43,851 nt of DNA from an uncultured Bacilli bacterium (GCA_947589735.1 CANQCR010000012.1:1-43851); one strand, 5' to 3'; positions 24,121-33,576 are shown, counted from the stretch's first letter. Translations and numbers: made by a program. Notes: a model not told the origin generated them from the sequence alone.

Positions 24121-24817
24121 CTACTTGATTATCATCCATAGCAATCGCAATTAATTCTTCTAAACTATTGATGCTTCCTTTAGCATATTTTTTAATGTCA
24201 TCAGAACAATTGCCATAGGCATAACCATTATATTTTTCCATCATCTCTAAATCCCAGGCATCTTTACCAACTACGTAAGTTTCTCTGCGATCAAGTCGGT
24301 AATGATTCTCTAAATAATTTAAGGCAGTAGCTTTATCGGCATCAATATCAATAATATTAATCCACTCATCATTAATATGACCATGGATATCTGGATATTT
24401 TAAAACAATACTATTTAAAGTCATTTCAGCTTTTACATCATCATAAGGGCGAGCGACAATACCATTAGCTGATCGCTCGGTGTTTGAGACAAAGCCATGA
24501 CTAGTATCGATAAATACTTCTAAAATATTATCGTCAGCTTTTAACATATTAACAATTGGCGCAACAACATCTTGTTTAATATCTTTCCGATATAAGACGT
24601 TATAAAACCGATCAAAAATAACCGCACCATTATTACAAATATAATAATTGGGTTCAATATTGGCAAAAGCTAACTCTTCAACAACATAATTAATCGGTTT
24701 ATCGGTTGCTACAATGAAAAGATTCCCTTCATCTGTAAACTTATTAATAGCAGCCGTTAGCTTTGTATTACCATCAAAATGCATACTATTATCAATATCA
24801 CTAACCAACACTTTCAT
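24110..24817 (-). CDS. HAD-family (Cof-like) hydrolase
   Basis: A 235-residue protein of the haloacid dehalogenase superfamily, similar to Cof-type sugar-phosphate phosphatases. Motif I is VLVSDIDNS with nucleophile Asp7 and Asp9. Motif II is the strand LFIVATDKP, and a Lys in DADKAT near 160 could be motif III. The last motif reads VVGKDAWDLEMM where GDxxND is usual, so one acidic residue is displaced. It is probably a phosphatase on a small phosphorylated metabolite, but the altered motif II and IV leave activity uncertain. It lies eight bases after the upstream unknown gene, on the same strand. Confidence 0.8.
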   Translation of the reverse strand: MKVLVSDIDNSMHFDGNTKLTAAINKFTDEGNLFIVATDKPINYVVEELAFANIEPNYYICNNGAVIFDRFYNVLYRKDIKQDVVAPIVNMLKADDNILEVFIDTSHGFVSNTERSANGIVARPYDDVKAEMTLNSIVLKYPDIHGHINDEWINIIDIDADKATALNYLENHYRLDRRETYVVGKDAWDLEMMEKYNGYAYGNCSDDIKKYAKGSINSLEELIAIAMDDNQVEAI

Positions 24818-24825
24818 AATATCAC

Positions 24826-25362
24826 CTAACTCGTTAAAAAATAAGATATCATATCTCCTAAATTATGGAAAGTATCAACGACGATGTAAAACATATTTTT
24901 AAAATAACTATATTTAGCTTCTTTAACATCAACAATGACTAAATATTTATTTTTATCTTGAAAATACTCTATCTTGGTCTTATAGCGTTTATACTTTTTA
25001 GTAATTACTTTAGCATCAATGTATTCTGACTCACCATATATATATATTTTACTATTGCATATATAAATGCTATTCGCAACAATATATTTAAAATAATCAA
25101 AGATAGTATTTAAATTGATAACTAAATACTCAATTGATTTCTTTTTAAAAAGCTTTCTGAACTTTTTAATCCGAATGGATTTACCATTCTCTAACTTAAC
25201 ACGCCTTTGGCGCTTGAACAGTTTACGATTTACGCCTCTTGTTAATTCATATAATCCAATATGTTTATTATTTTTAAAAATTTTAACTAGTTTTTTATCA
25301 TCGACACCAATACATACGACATTACCTTTAAAGTTTTTGGCATCTTCAATTAATCTATTCAT
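24826..25362 (-). CDS. Unknown basic protein downstream of tcdA
   Basis: A 178-residue, very lysine-rich soluble protein. The N-terminal stretch NVVCIGVDDKKLVKIF and the repeated strands YLVINLNTIFDYF and YLVIVDV suggest a small alpha/beta (Rossmann-like) fold, loosely like a methyltransferase without its glycine-rich loop. No catalytic motif is recognised. Its ATG at 25362 overlaps the tcdA stop codon by four bases (ATGA), with AGGTG upstream, so it is translationally coupled to tcdA; a GTG six bases earlier is possible. Function unknown. Confidence 0.6.
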   Translation of the reverse strand: MNRLIEDAKNFKGNVVCIGVDDKKLVKIFKNNKHIGLYELTRGVNRKLFKRQRRVKLENGKSIRIKKFRKLFKKKSIEYLVINLNTIFDYFKYIVANSIYICNSKIYIYGESEYIDAKVITKKYKRYKTKIEYFQDKNKYLVIVDVKEAKYSYFKNMFYIVVDTFHNLGDMISYFLTS

Positions 25363-26039
25363 ACGCACCTACTAACTACGTCATTGATGATATAACTTGT
25401 ACATAGTAGTCCGGCTGTAGCTGGAACAAAGCTATTGGATGGTATAGCTTTATAATCATCAACGACTTTCTCTTCATCCGAAGAAACGACATAGATGTCC
25501 TCTTTTATTTGTTCTTCTTTTATGAATTTTCGTAATCTCTTGGCTAGAGGATCGTAATTAGTATCCTTTAATTTCATTATCTTAAGGCGTTCAGGAGAAA
25601 GCTTATTACCCGTTCCCATTGAACTAATCAGTTTAATTTTTAACGCTAAAGTTCGTTTTATAATAGCTTCTTTAACACTTATGGTATCGCAGCAGTCGAC
25701 GACATAATCAATATTTGGTGTTATAACTTCATCAATATCAAGTGGGGTTAGATGCCTAGTTATCTTATGAATAATTAAATCTGGATTTATCTCTTTAAGA
25801 CGAAGTTCAAAGGCATCTGTCTTATACTGACCGATAGTTTTCCTTGTCGCAATAATTTGCCGGTTTAAATTTGATGTTGTTATTTTATCACCATCGATAA
25901 TTGTTACTTCTTTAATCCCAGAACGAACAATACTTTCTAAAGCATATCCTCCAACGCCACCAAGGCCAATAATTAAAACATGTAATTCCTTTATGATAGG
26001 AATGGCTTTGGGAATTAATAATTCAAGACGTTCAAGCAT
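25359..26039 (-). CDS. tcdA: tRNA threonylcarbamoyladenosine dehydratase TcdA
   Basis: A 226-residue ThiF/E1-like enzyme that cyclises t6A at position 37 of ANN-decoding tRNAs, using ATP. The nucleotide-binding motif is LIIGLGGVGGYALESIVRSGI near residue 22. It is followed by IIDGDKITTSNLNRQ, VVDCCDTISVKEAII and the TcdA-typical SSMGTGNKLSPERL. C-terminal SFVPATAGLLCTSYIINDVV matches the family end. Length is slightly short but complete. It is co-transcribed with a coupled downstream gene of unknown function. Confidence 0.92.
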   Translation of the reverse strand: MLERLELLIPKAIPIIKELHVLIIGLGGVGGYALESIVRSGIKEVTIIDGDKITTSNLNRQIIATRKTIGQYKTDAFELRLKEINPDLIIHKITRHLTPLDIDEVITPNIDYVVDCCDTISVKEAIIKRTLALKIKLISSMGTGNKLSPERLKIMKLKDTNYDPLAKRLRKFIKEEQIKEDIYVVSSDEEKVVDDYKAIPSNSFVPATAGLLCTSYIINDVVSRCV

Positions 26040-26085
26040 AGCATCATATCCTTCAATACTAATAATATTTTATCACATAATTATA

Positions 26086-26113
26086 TAAAAAAACAAGTAA
26101 GGAGACCTTACTT
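26086..26113 (-). terminator. Terminator of the ABC exporter operon
   Basis: AAGTAAGG (26095-26102) pairs with CCTTACTT (26106-26113), followed on the minus strand by a T-rich run. It overlaps the last stop codon of the operon. Confidence 0.8.
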
Positions 26114-28055
26114 ATTTTTCAAATTGGGAATTGTATAAACTAGCATAAAAGCCATTAGCTGCAATTAAGGTATCGTGAGTACCTTGTTCAACAATATTAC
26201 CATCTTGCATAACTAAGATGAGATCAGCATTTTTAATCGTTGATAAACGGTGAGCAATAATAAATGACGTTTTGCCAATAGTTAATTTATCCATTGCCTT
26301 TTGAACTAATTCTTCGGTTCTAGTATCAACATTAGATGTTGCTTCATCAAGAATAAGGAAAGGTGCTTTTTTTAACATACCGCGCGCAATCGTCATTAAT
26401 TGCTTTTGACCTTGACTGACAGTTTCACTATCGCCTATTTTGGCATCTAAGCCACCTGGTAAGGTTGTAACGAAGTGATTAATACCCACTGTTTTTAATG
26501 CATTCATTATCTCTTCATCCGTTACATTAGTGTTATTAAACTTTAAATTGTCTCTTATCGTTCCATCAAATAGCCACGTATCTTGTAAAACCATAACGAA
26601 TAAATCATGAATATTTTGGCGTGTTAATTTTTTCGTTGAAATGCCATCGATATAGATATCCCCACTTTTGATGTCATAAAATTTCATAAGTAAATTAACC
26701 ATCGTTGTTTTACCAGCACCAGTTGGACCGACAATAGCAATTTTTTCTCCGGCTTTAACACTCGCACTGAAATCTTTAATAACATCATTTTTACCATCAT
26801 AACTAAACTTTACATGGTCAAAAACGATATTACCTTTAACTTTATCGTTATCAATACTTATAGTTACCTCATCTTCATTAGGTAATTCTTTTTCATCTAA
26901 TAATTCGAATACTCTTTCCGATGCGGCTGCTGTCGATTGTAAGAAAGTTAGCGCTTGGGCAATTTGATTTAATGGGTTTGTAAATAATCTAACGTAGATC
27001 ATAAACGCTACGATAACACCAAAGGATATAATATTATTAGATGTTAATAAAGCGCCAACAACGCATACAGCAACATATCCAAAGTTACCGACAAAGCCCA
27101 TAATTGGTTGCATAAGTCCTGATAAGAACTGACTTTTACGATTACAATAATATAAACGATTATTTAAAGCATCAAACTCAAGACTAGCGCTCTTTTCCCC
27201 ATTATAAGCTTTAACAATATTATGTCCAGAGTATATTTCTTCAATATGTCCATTTAAATTACCTAGTTGTTTTTGTCTTTGAATGAAATATTTTTGCGAT
27301 TTTCCTAAAATTAATCCCATAAAGGCAAAACCGATAAGGCTAGATATAATAGCTGTTAAGGCCATAATCCAATTAGTGATAAACATCATTAAAATGGAAC
27401 CTAAAAATAATGTAATACTTGTAACTAAAACGGATAAACTCTGATTTAAGTGTTGCGCAATCGTATCAACATCATTTGTAATTCTGGATAATACGTCTCC
27501 AGTTTCGTTATGATCAAAATAACTTAATGGTAAAAGATTAATCTTAGTACTTATCCTAGAACGTAATTTTTGCGCAAAACGATTAGAAATCGTTGATAAG
27601 ATAAGTGATTGAATAAAACTCATTAGAGCGCTAACAATATAAATAATAGCTAAAACAAGAGATAATTTGGTAATCTTTTTAATATTCATTTCCGGTTTGA
27701 TTTTTTCATAAATCGGTTTTGGTAATTCTTCTAATTTGATTAAAATGTCTTCATCTTCCGTTTTAGCATTTTCTAATAGTTGTGAAAAAGCTAATTTATC
27801 ATTCGCAGAAATGGTTTGATCGCTCATGATATCACTTACTGTTTCCGTATTTATTCTAGGTGTTAGACCAGATGTGATCATATCTGCTAAATCCGATAAT
27901 TTATTTGGTGAGATTAGAGCTAGAATAGCGCTTATCATAGCTAGTGATAAAGCAATGATAAGCATAACGCGCCAAGGACGTAAATTGCTTAAAAGTCTTT
28001 TCATTGAGCCTTTAAAGTCTTTGGACTTTTCAAAATTTCTTCCTCCTCTAGGCAT
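26112..28055 (-). CDS. Heterodimeric ABC exporter, second subunit
   Basis: A 647-residue exporter half: six membrane helices (about 30-360) with a large extracytoplasmic insert after the first helix (about 50-130), then an ATPase domain. Walker A is GPTGAGKTT, the signature is VSQGQKQ in place of LSGGQ, and Walker B is FLILDEATSNVD with the catalytic Glu present. With its partner it should form a BmrCD/LmrCD-type pump for drugs or lipids. The altered signature pairs with the Glu-to-Asp change in the partner. It overlaps the partner gene by eight bases. Confidence 0.92.
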   Translation of the reverse strand: MPRGGRNFEKSKDFKGSMKRLLSNLRPWRVMLIIALSLAMISAILALISPNKLSDLADMITSGLTPRINTETVSDIMSDQTISANDKLAFSQLLENAKTEDEDILIKLEELPKPIYEKIKPEMNIKKITKLSLVLAIIYIVSALMSFIQSLILSTISNRFAQKLRSRISTKINLLPLSYFDHNETGDVLSRITNDVDTIAQHLNQSLSVLVTSITLFLGSILMMFITNWIMALTAIISSLIGFAFMGLILGKSQKYFIQRQKQLGNLNGHIEEIYSGHNIVKAYNGEKSASLEFDALNNRLYYCNRKSQFLSGLMQPIMGFVGNFGYVAVCVVGALLTSNNIISFGVIVAFMIYVRLFTNPLNQIAQALTFLQSTAAASERVFELLDEKELPNEDEVTISIDNDKVKGNIVFDHVKFSYDGKNDVIKDFSASVKAGEKIAIVGPTGAGKTTMVNLLMKFYDIKSGDIYIDGISTKKLTRQNIHDLFVMVLQDTWLFDGTIRDNLKFNNTNVTDEEIMNALKTVGINHFVTTLPGGLDAKIGDSETVSQGQKQLMTIARGMLKKAPFLILDEATSNVDTRTEELVQKAMDKLTIGKTSFIIAHRLSTIKNADLILVMQDGNIVEQGTHDTLIAANGFYASLYNSQFEK

Positions 28056-29808
28056 TGTCTAACTCCTCCTTTGATAATTGTGATAGCGCTATTTCTTTAT
28101 AGACCTCACAATTTTTCATTAAGTCTTTATGGCGTCCAATCCCAACACATTTGCCACGGTCTAAGACAATGATTTTATCAGCATTAAGAATAGTTCCGAT
28201 TCTTTGAGCGACAATAATGGTTGTAGCATTTTTTGTATATTCTTTTAACTCTTTACGAAGAGTCGAATCTGTTTTATAGTCAAGGGCTGAAAAAGAGTCA
28301 TCGAAGATATAAATTTCTGGATCATAAGCAATCGCTCTTGCAATCGCTAAACGTTGCTTTTGACCACCAGAGATATTGGTTCCTCCTCTTGCAATATGTG
28401 ATTCTAATCCATTATCCATTTTATTTATAAACTCATCTGCTTGAGCAATTCTAATGGCATCATTAACGCGTTTTGAAGTTGTTTCTTTTCCATTATCACC
28501 ATAAGCGACATTATTGTAAACACTATCATTAAACATAAAGGCTTTTTGGGGAACATAACCAATCTTATGATGAAGATGATCTAGTTTGTAATCTTTGACA
28601 TCTACCCCATCGACATAAATACTTCCTTCACTAACATCATAAAAACGAGGAATTAGATTTATTAAGGTCGATTTACCAGAACCTGTTGAACCGATGAAAG
28701 CAACAGTCTCTCCTTTATTAATCGTAAAAGATATATTTTTAAGTAAATAGCCTTCAGCATCAGGATACTTAAATGAGACATCTTTAAATTGAATCGTTCC
28801 TGTCATACCCTTAACACCATCAAGAACATTACCATCTTTAAGACTTGTTTTTTGATCTAAAACTTCATTAATACGACCAGCTGATACTTGCGCTCTTGGC
28901 CACATCATAAAAATCATCGCAAGCATCAAGAAGGACATAATAACTTGCATACCATAGCTTGTAAAGACTACCATATCACCAAAAAGAGTAATCTTTTCTG
29001 GCATACTAGCATTCATTATCAAATATGCTCCAATAAAATATATTCCTAAAGTTAAAAAATGCATAATAAGATTCATAACGGGATTTAAAACAGCAAAACA
29101 TCTTTGGTTAAATAACTGTGTTCTTGTTAAAGTACTATTGACATCTTCAAAACGATTTAATTGAAAATCTTCCGCATTAAAAGCATGAATAACTCTGATA
29201 CCAGTTAGATTTTCTCTGGTAACACCATTAATTTTATCGATTAATTTTTGAACGATTTTAAAGCGTGGTAAGACAATAATCATAAGACAAATAATTGTAA
29301 TTAACAAAATGATTACGCAAGAGCCAGTAAGCGCACTCCATTCAAGGCTTTTATTAACTATTTTAGATATCGCCCATACGGCCATAATAGGCGCTTTAAT
29401 AAGCATTTGAAGCCCCATCGCGATGACCATTTCAATTTGCGTAACATCATTCGTCGTTCTGGTAATTAAACTACTCGTTTGAAAATTCTTTATTTCATTC
29501 ATACCAAAGGTTAAGGTATGATTAAAAATATCTTTTCTTAACTTTCTTGAAAAAGACGCACTTATTAAAGCAGCGAAATAACCAACAATAATTGCGGATA
29601 TCAATGAGCCAATCGCACATAACATCATATAGCCACCTTGAATTAAAATATCCCGCATATGACTACCTGATGTTTGAACAAGTCTCGTTATCTCACTCAT
29701 ATAATCCGGTAATTTTAAATCAAGCCATACTTGAAAAGCTACTAAAATAACGCAAATAATCGCGTATAATAAATCTTTTTTGCTTAATTTACCAAATAAT
29801 TTAAACAT
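28048..29808 (-). CDS. Heterodimeric ABC exporter, first subunit
   Basis: A 586-residue exporter half with six membrane helices (about 1-320) and an ATPase domain. Walker A is GSTGSGKST, the signature is ISGGQKQRLAIARA, and Walker B ends IYIFDDS, with Asp where the catalytic Glu normally stands. The switch His is replaced in IVAQRIG. These changes mark the degenerate-site subunit of a heterodimeric exporter. It follows the TetR gene by nine bases and overlaps the second subunit, so regulator and pump form one operon. Confidence 0.92.
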   Translation of the reverse strand: MFKLFGKLSKKDLLYAIICVILVAFQVWLDLKLPDYMSEITRLVQTSGSHMRDILIQGGYMMLCAIGSLISAIIVGYFAALISASFSRKLRKDIFNHTLTFGMNEIKNFQTSSLITRTTNDVTQIEMVIAMGLQMLIKAPIMAVWAISKIVNKSLEWSALTGSCVIILLITIICLMIIVLPRFKIVQKLIDKINGVTRENLTGIRVIHAFNAEDFQLNRFEDVNSTLTRTQLFNQRCFAVLNPVMNLIMHFLTLGIYFIGAYLIMNASMPEKITLFGDMVVFTSYGMQVIMSFLMLAMIFMMWPRAQVSAGRINEVLDQKTSLKDGNVLDGVKGMTGTIQFKDVSFKYPDAEGYLLKNISFTINKGETVAFIGSTGSGKSTLINLIPRFYDVSEGSIYVDGVDVKDYKLDHLHHKIGYVPQKAFMFNDSVYNNVAYGDNGKETTSKRVNDAIRIAQADEFINKMDNGLESHIARGGTNISGGQKQRLAIARAIAYDPEIYIFDDSFSALDYKTDSTLRKELKEYTKNATTIIVAQRIGTILNADKIIVLDRGKCVGIGRHKDLMKNCEVYKEIALSQLSKEELDNA

Positions 29809-29817
29809 AATTCCTCC

Positions 29818-30417
29818 TTATTCATAAATTCCCTTTTTAATAATAGCTAATTGATTATGAAAACGCATACTAACCATTTCAAAATCAAACTTCATAATAT
29901 AATAACCACTGATTGAATGCATCAAAATACTAGTTAAAATATCAACGACATCATCAATATGAACGTCATTATTAATTTTTTTATCGGCATGCTTATTGAA
30001 GCCATGAATTATTTCAATTGTTTTTTCTCTTGTAATATGACTAGTTAGTTTATTTTCAATATTATGATTTAAGCCAATAAAAAACATTTTAAGCAGCCTA
30101 CCATAATCGCCTTCATCACAGTATTTGATAATTTTATCAAACATATGCTCATAAATATCAATAATATCTTGACTACCTATAAGTGCTTCAGTTAAAAAGT
30201 CTATTAAAATATTATGATATTTAGTAATAATATATAAATATAAATCTTCTTTATCATTAAAATAAAGATAAAAACTCCCTCTTGGCATATCAATACTTTG
30301 AATAATCCGGTTAATTGATATTTGATCATAAGGATATTTAGAAAACTCTTCTAAAGCGGCTGCTAGAAGTCTTTTCCTTTTATTTTCATCTAAATGTTGA
30401 AATGCTTTATTAGGCAT
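29818..30417 (-). CDS. TetR-family repressor of the exporter operon
   Basis: A 199-residue TetR regulator. The N-terminal helix-turn-helix runs from about 12 to 60 (LLAAALEEFSKYPYDQISIN, then MPRGSFYLYFNDKEDLYLYI), and the helical C-terminal part is the ligand and dimer domain. It is the first gene of the operon with both exporter subunits. A perfect palindrome in its promoter is the probable operator, so it should repress itself and the pump until an effector, likely a pump substrate, releases it. The substrate is not predictable from sequence. Confidence 0.92.
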   Translation of the reverse strand: MPNKAFQHLDENKRKRLLAAALEEFSKYPYDQISINRIIQSIDMPRGSFYLYFNDKEDLYLYIITKYHNILIDFLTEALIGSQDIIDIYEHMFDKIIKYCDEGDYGRLLKMFFIGLNHNIENKLTSHITREKTIEIIHGFNKHADKKINNDVHIDDVVDILTSILMHSISGYYIMKFDFEMVSMRFHNQLAIIKKGIYE

Positions 30418-30442
30418 ATAATCACCTTACCGAACAAAAACC

Positions 30443-30471
30443 ATTATACTATGACAAGTTGTCATAGTCAA
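30443..30471 (-). promoter_or_regulatory. Promoter and palindromic operator of the tetR-ABC operon
   Basis: On the minus strand TTGACT (30466-30471), exactly 17 bases, TATAAT (30443-30448). The spacer is almost entirely a palindrome: ACTATGACAA at 30448-30457, one central base, and its reverse complement at 30459-30468. A bound TetR dimer would block RNA polymerase. Confidence 0.88.
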
Positions 30472-30530
30472 GTAATATTTACTATTTATTTTTTAGTCAT
30501 TTATATGGTATAATAATAGCGGTGATTAAA

Positions 30531-31061
30531 ATGAAGAAAAGATTATTTATCGGAATAATGATATCATCCATTATCTTAACTGGTTGTGGTGATAAAGAAG
30601 AAAAAGTCGATCTTAAAGAAGATATTTCGGATACAATTCAAATTGAAAATAGCGATGAAGCCAAATTAATTTGTACTAAAGATGCTGTTTATGATGATTA
30701 TAATTATAGTGTTGGTGCTAAATACGTTGTCTTTACTGATGATGAGGATATGGTAACAAAGATTGTTAGTCGTGAGATAATTGCTTTAGGAACTGATGAT
30801 AAAGATGCCTTAGAACAATATAAAGCAGCTTTTGAAGATGATCATAAAATTCCTTCACAATATGATGGATATGAAGGAAAAGTTACAACCGAAGGTAGAC
30901 AAATTATTTCGGATACAACTATTGACTACACGAAGTTCGATTTAAAAAAGTTTGTTGAGGATAATGATTTAGATGCAAGTTTTGATCCAGATGATGAGTT
31001 AAAACTTGATAATATCGAAGCTCGTTATGTATCTTTGGGTAGTGTTTGTGAAAAAAAGTAA
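30531..31061 (+). CDS. Putative lipoprotein, YehR/DUF1307-like
   Basis: A 176-residue protein with a lipoprotein signal: MKKRLFIGIMISSIILTGC, lipobox LTGC with the Cys at 19. The mature part is acidic and rich in Asp and Glu and has strand-rich character (YSVGAKYVVFTDDEDMVTKI), with two further cysteines. It may belong to the YehR-like lipoprotein group, but this is a weak match by eye. The ATG at 30531 with GGTG upstream is preferred to an in-frame GTG nine bases earlier. It is divergent from the tetR operon and has a TATAAT box at 30509-30514. Confidence 0.7.
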   Translation: MKKRLFIGIMISSIILTGCGDKEEKVDLKEDISDTIQIENSDEAKLICTKDAVYDDYNYSVGAKYVVFTDDEDMVTKIVSREIIALGTDDKDALEQYKAAFEDDHKIPSQYDGYEGKVTTEGRQIISDTTIDYTKFDLKKFVEDNDLDASFDPDDELKLDNIEARYVSLGSVCEKK

Positions 31062-31080
31062 AGAATAAATCTTTACTTTT
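31054..31080. terminator. Convergent bidirectional terminator
   Basis: An 11-base arm at 31054-31064 pairs with 31070-31080, loop ATAAA, with A residues before and T residues after. It separates the lipoprotein gene from the HAD phosphatase gene on the opposite strand. Confidence 0.8.
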
Positions 31081-31825
31081 TATATTGTTTAAAAAAATGT
31101 TTACCAATCTGATCAAATGATGATGCACCCGTTAATGTGATATCAAAGGTTTGATTATATAATTTAATGTTAGCGCGGTTTAAAAAGGCAATATTAATCT
31201 TTTTTAAATTAATTCCGGCTTTTTGATCTGATGGTAAATCACCAAATGATAATCCCACTTCATTAGCTGATACGGGAATTTTTATAATGTCTTTATTATA
31301 TGTATGAATAACCGGACTTTCTAATCCAATGATTTTTCCATCACTAACCTTGACATGATTGGTAATAATTTCCACATTAGATCTTAAGGCATCTTCTTTC
31401 TCAAGGGCGGTTTTAATCGGCTCATATAATCCCCCACTGACGATATAAATAGGAATACCTAATCTTTCCATATTGCGAACGAAATTAGGAAAATCTGGTC
31501 TAATTATTAGTGAAGTATTATTAGAAGCGATAATATCAAATAATGCTTTCGTTACGCCATCAGCTGCTAAATAGGACATCTCTTCAATAGGCCACTGGCT
31601 TAAAATTTTGATACGCTCATCTAAAGCCATTTGATGATTTAACTCAATGGGCCGGTATTTCTTATAACAAGCATTCATCTTCCTTTTTATACTATCGCTA
31701 ATTAGTGGACTAATAGAATATATCCCCCATGATGATGTACTATCTAAAGAAGTGATAGTATGATCAAAATCACATATGATGTAGGATATATCATAGTTCC
31801 TAATCGGTCTATTTACATATATCAT
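31073..31825 (-). CDS. HAD-family phosphatase, possibly a 5'-nucleotidase
   Basis: A 250-residue HAD phosphatase. Motif I is IICDFDHTIT with nucleophile Asp19 and Asp21. Motif II is IYIVSGGLYEPI (Ser near 129), and the C-terminal SFGDLPSDQKA supplies the GD acidic motif. The long helical cap between motifs I and II resembles the phosphoserine phosphatase and UMPH-1 pyrimidine 5'-nucleotidase groups. A nucleotidase is a reasonable guess but the substrate is uncertain. The start overlaps the upstream stop codon by one base (TAATG), so it is coupled to the unknown gene before it. Confidence 0.75.
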   Translation of the reverse strand: MIYVNRPIRNYDISYIICDFDHTITSLDSTSSWGIYSISPLISDSIKRKMNACYKKYRPIELNHQMALDERIKILSQWPIEEMSYLAADGVTKALFDIIASNNTSLIIRPDFPNFVRNMERLGIPIYIVSGGLYEPIKTALEKEDALRSNVEIITNHVKVSDGKIIGLESPVIHTYNKDIIKIPVSANEVGLSFGDLPSDQKAGINLKKINIAFLNRANIKLYNQTFDITLTGASSFDQIGKHFFKQYKK

Positions 31826-32517
31826 TATTTTTGATATACCTTAAAGGTATCCTTACCAGCTTCTTTTTGATGAATATAGATAGGAACATCAATTTGATAT
31901 TTAACGAGGATACTTCTAAGTACTTTAAGATAATTAAGTAAGTATTCTTCTCTTACTTGTGGATAATTAATATCAAAACTGCGCATATCTTGATGCAAAG
32001 GATGATTAGGATTAATGCTTCCTCTTTTAGTATAATAATCAACTATCTCTTCATCACAAAAGCCTAAAAAAGAAATATCACCCTCATCGACATATTTACT
32101 ATAAGGAACACTAACACCGATTAAATGATCTAGACTAATGGCATCTTTCGTACGTACCTCATCATAAAAAGTTGCAAAACTACCTAATTGTTTCAAGTCA
32201 TAATCAGAAAAAACAGGTTTATAACTAACTTTTTCGATTGGTCCAACGGTCTTATCTAAAACGAGCGATAAAAACTTTGTCGTATAGTGATAAAAACCGG
32301 ATGAACCTTTTCCATACATTCTTCTTTCTTTAGAAGATGTAGGTTTTATTAAACATATTTCATCATCTTTATTTAATTTGTTTCCATCTTTTTGATGTAA
32401 ATTTTTCCTTGATAAAATATGACCACTAACAATAATTTTTTCTAATGTTGATAAAGAATAATCAGCATCACCGATAATCGAATAAAAATAACATTCATTA
32501 ATATTTAGCTTGCTCAT
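31825..32517 (-). CDS. Unknown soluble protein coupled to a HAD phosphatase
   Basis: A 230-residue cytosolic protein of no family I recognise. The N-terminal part has STLEKIIVSGHILSRKNL, which vaguely resembles the start of ADP-ribosyltransferase-like folds (a helix ending in SG.I.SR), and a mid segment GSSGFYHYTTKFLSLVLD. No catalytic triad can be assigned. The ATG at 32517 is selected by GGAGGG just upstream. It overlaps the HAD phosphatase gene by one base, suggesting a shared task such as nucleotide processing, which is inference. Confidence 0.6.
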   Translation of the reverse strand: MSKLNINECYFYSIIGDADYSLSTLEKIIVSGHILSRKNLHQKDGNKLNKDDEICLIKPTSSKERRMYGKGSSGFYHYTTKFLSLVLDKTVGPIEKVSYKPVFSDYDLKQLGSFATFYDEVRTKDAISLDHLIGVSVPYSKYVDEGDISFLGFCDEEIVDYYTKRGSINPNHPLHQDMRSFDINYPQVREEYLLNYLKVLRSILVKYQIDVPIYIHQKEAGKDTFKVYQK

Positions 32518-32567
32518 ATAACCCTCCAAACAGTGTCATATTCTAGCATAAACCATTAAAAAAAACA

Positions 32568-32604
32568 AATTAGACGTTGAGAATGAATAACTCAACGCCT
32601 AATT
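32568..32604 (-). terminator. Terminator in the 3' end of holA
   Basis: AATTAG and CGTTGAG (32568-32581) pair with CTCAACG and CTAATT (32591-32604) with one internal mismatch. A long T run follows on the minus strand. The hairpin lies mostly within the last codons of holA. Confidence 0.85.
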
Positions 32605-33502
32605 CTGCATTTATTTTACCTGTTTTAATATCATTATCTAAATTAGCAAGTTTTAATATAAAATTTAAAAGGGTCTTTTTTTGATACTTTATCCCCTCTT
32701 CTAAGGCTAGTTTAACGCGGTAAGGATGAACAGTTAAGGTGGTAGCTATTTCATTATTATTAAGACCTTGCTCTTTTAAAATGATACTTTGATACATCAA
32801 CCGAAACTTACTTGCCAAAAGCGCAATAACATTAGTAGCGTCATCATTATGGCGAAGTAATTCATAATAAGTCTTTAAAGCTAGATCCTTTCTTTTATTA
32901 ATGATATTATCAACAAACTTATAGATATCCGTATCAATATTAACTGATGAACAATTTAAAATATCATCTTCACTGATATGTTTATCATCAATTTTATAAA
33001 TTTTAATCTTAGTACTCTCTTGACTTAATAACTCTAAATCATTTCCTACGCGGTTAATTAATAAGTTAAGGGCATTATCACTAATTTGATAGTCTTTAAA
33101 TAAGTCTTTAAGAGCCTTTAGTACATCAACCTTATTAAACTCTACTACTTGACCTTTACTTTTAAATAACTTAGTTATTTTTTTCGTATTATCAATGGTA
33201 GGATTATGGCTGATAAAAATCATAATCGTATTGGGGTTATAATTAGTTAAATAACTAGTTAATAGATTTATATCATCATCACTATTTTTAACGCGGTTAA
33301 AATAAGAACAATTATCTACGATAATTAATTTTTTAGTATCAAATAAAGATATGGTACTAGCATCTTCAATTACCTTTGATAAGGTATCATTATCTAGATT
33401 ATACCGATTGATATTTACCTCATCCATCTTTTCTTTTTGGATAAGATCATTGATATATTGTTTAAGTAAAAAAATGTTTTCACCATATAATAGATAATTC
33501 AT
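32570..33502 (-). CDS. holA: DNA polymerase III delta subunit
   Basis: A 310-residue protein, the clamp-loader subunit that opens the beta clamp. It begins MNYLLYGENIFLLKQYINDL, matching the family start 'yllyGeE.flik'. The AAA-like domain I has LFDTKKLIIVDNCSYF (about 53-68), and the helical C-terminal collar domain contains DIYKFVDNIINKRKDLAL, then SKFRLMYQSIILKEQG and HPYRVKLALE, all typical of bacterial HolA. Length is near normal (about 330-345). Monocistronic with a strong terminator. Confidence 0.9.
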   Translation of the reverse strand: MNYLLYGENIFLLKQYINDLIQKEKMDEVNINRYNLDNDTLSKVIEDASTISLFDTKKLIIVDNCSYFNRVKNSDDDINLLTSYLTNYNPNTIMIFISHNPTIDNTKKITKLFKSKGQVVEFNKVDVLKALKDLFKDYQISDNALNLLINRVGNDLELLSQESTKIKIYKIDDKHISEDDILNCSSVNIDTDIYKFVDNIINKRKDLALKTYYELLRHNDDATNVIALLASKFRLMYQSIILKEQGLNNNEIATTLTVHPYRVKLALEEGIKYQKKTLLNFILKLANLDNDIKTGKINAELGVELFILNV

Positions 33503-33548
33503 CCTATCACCAATATTATTATATCATTTTAAAATACCTAAGTAAAAT

Positions 33549-33576
33549 AAAAATAGGACGTAAACATCCTATTTTT
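33549..33576 (-). terminator. Terminator of smc
   Basis: AAAAATAGGA (33549-33558) pairs with TCCTATTTTT (33567-33576), followed by T residues on the minus strand. It overlaps the smc stop codon. Confidence 0.8.
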
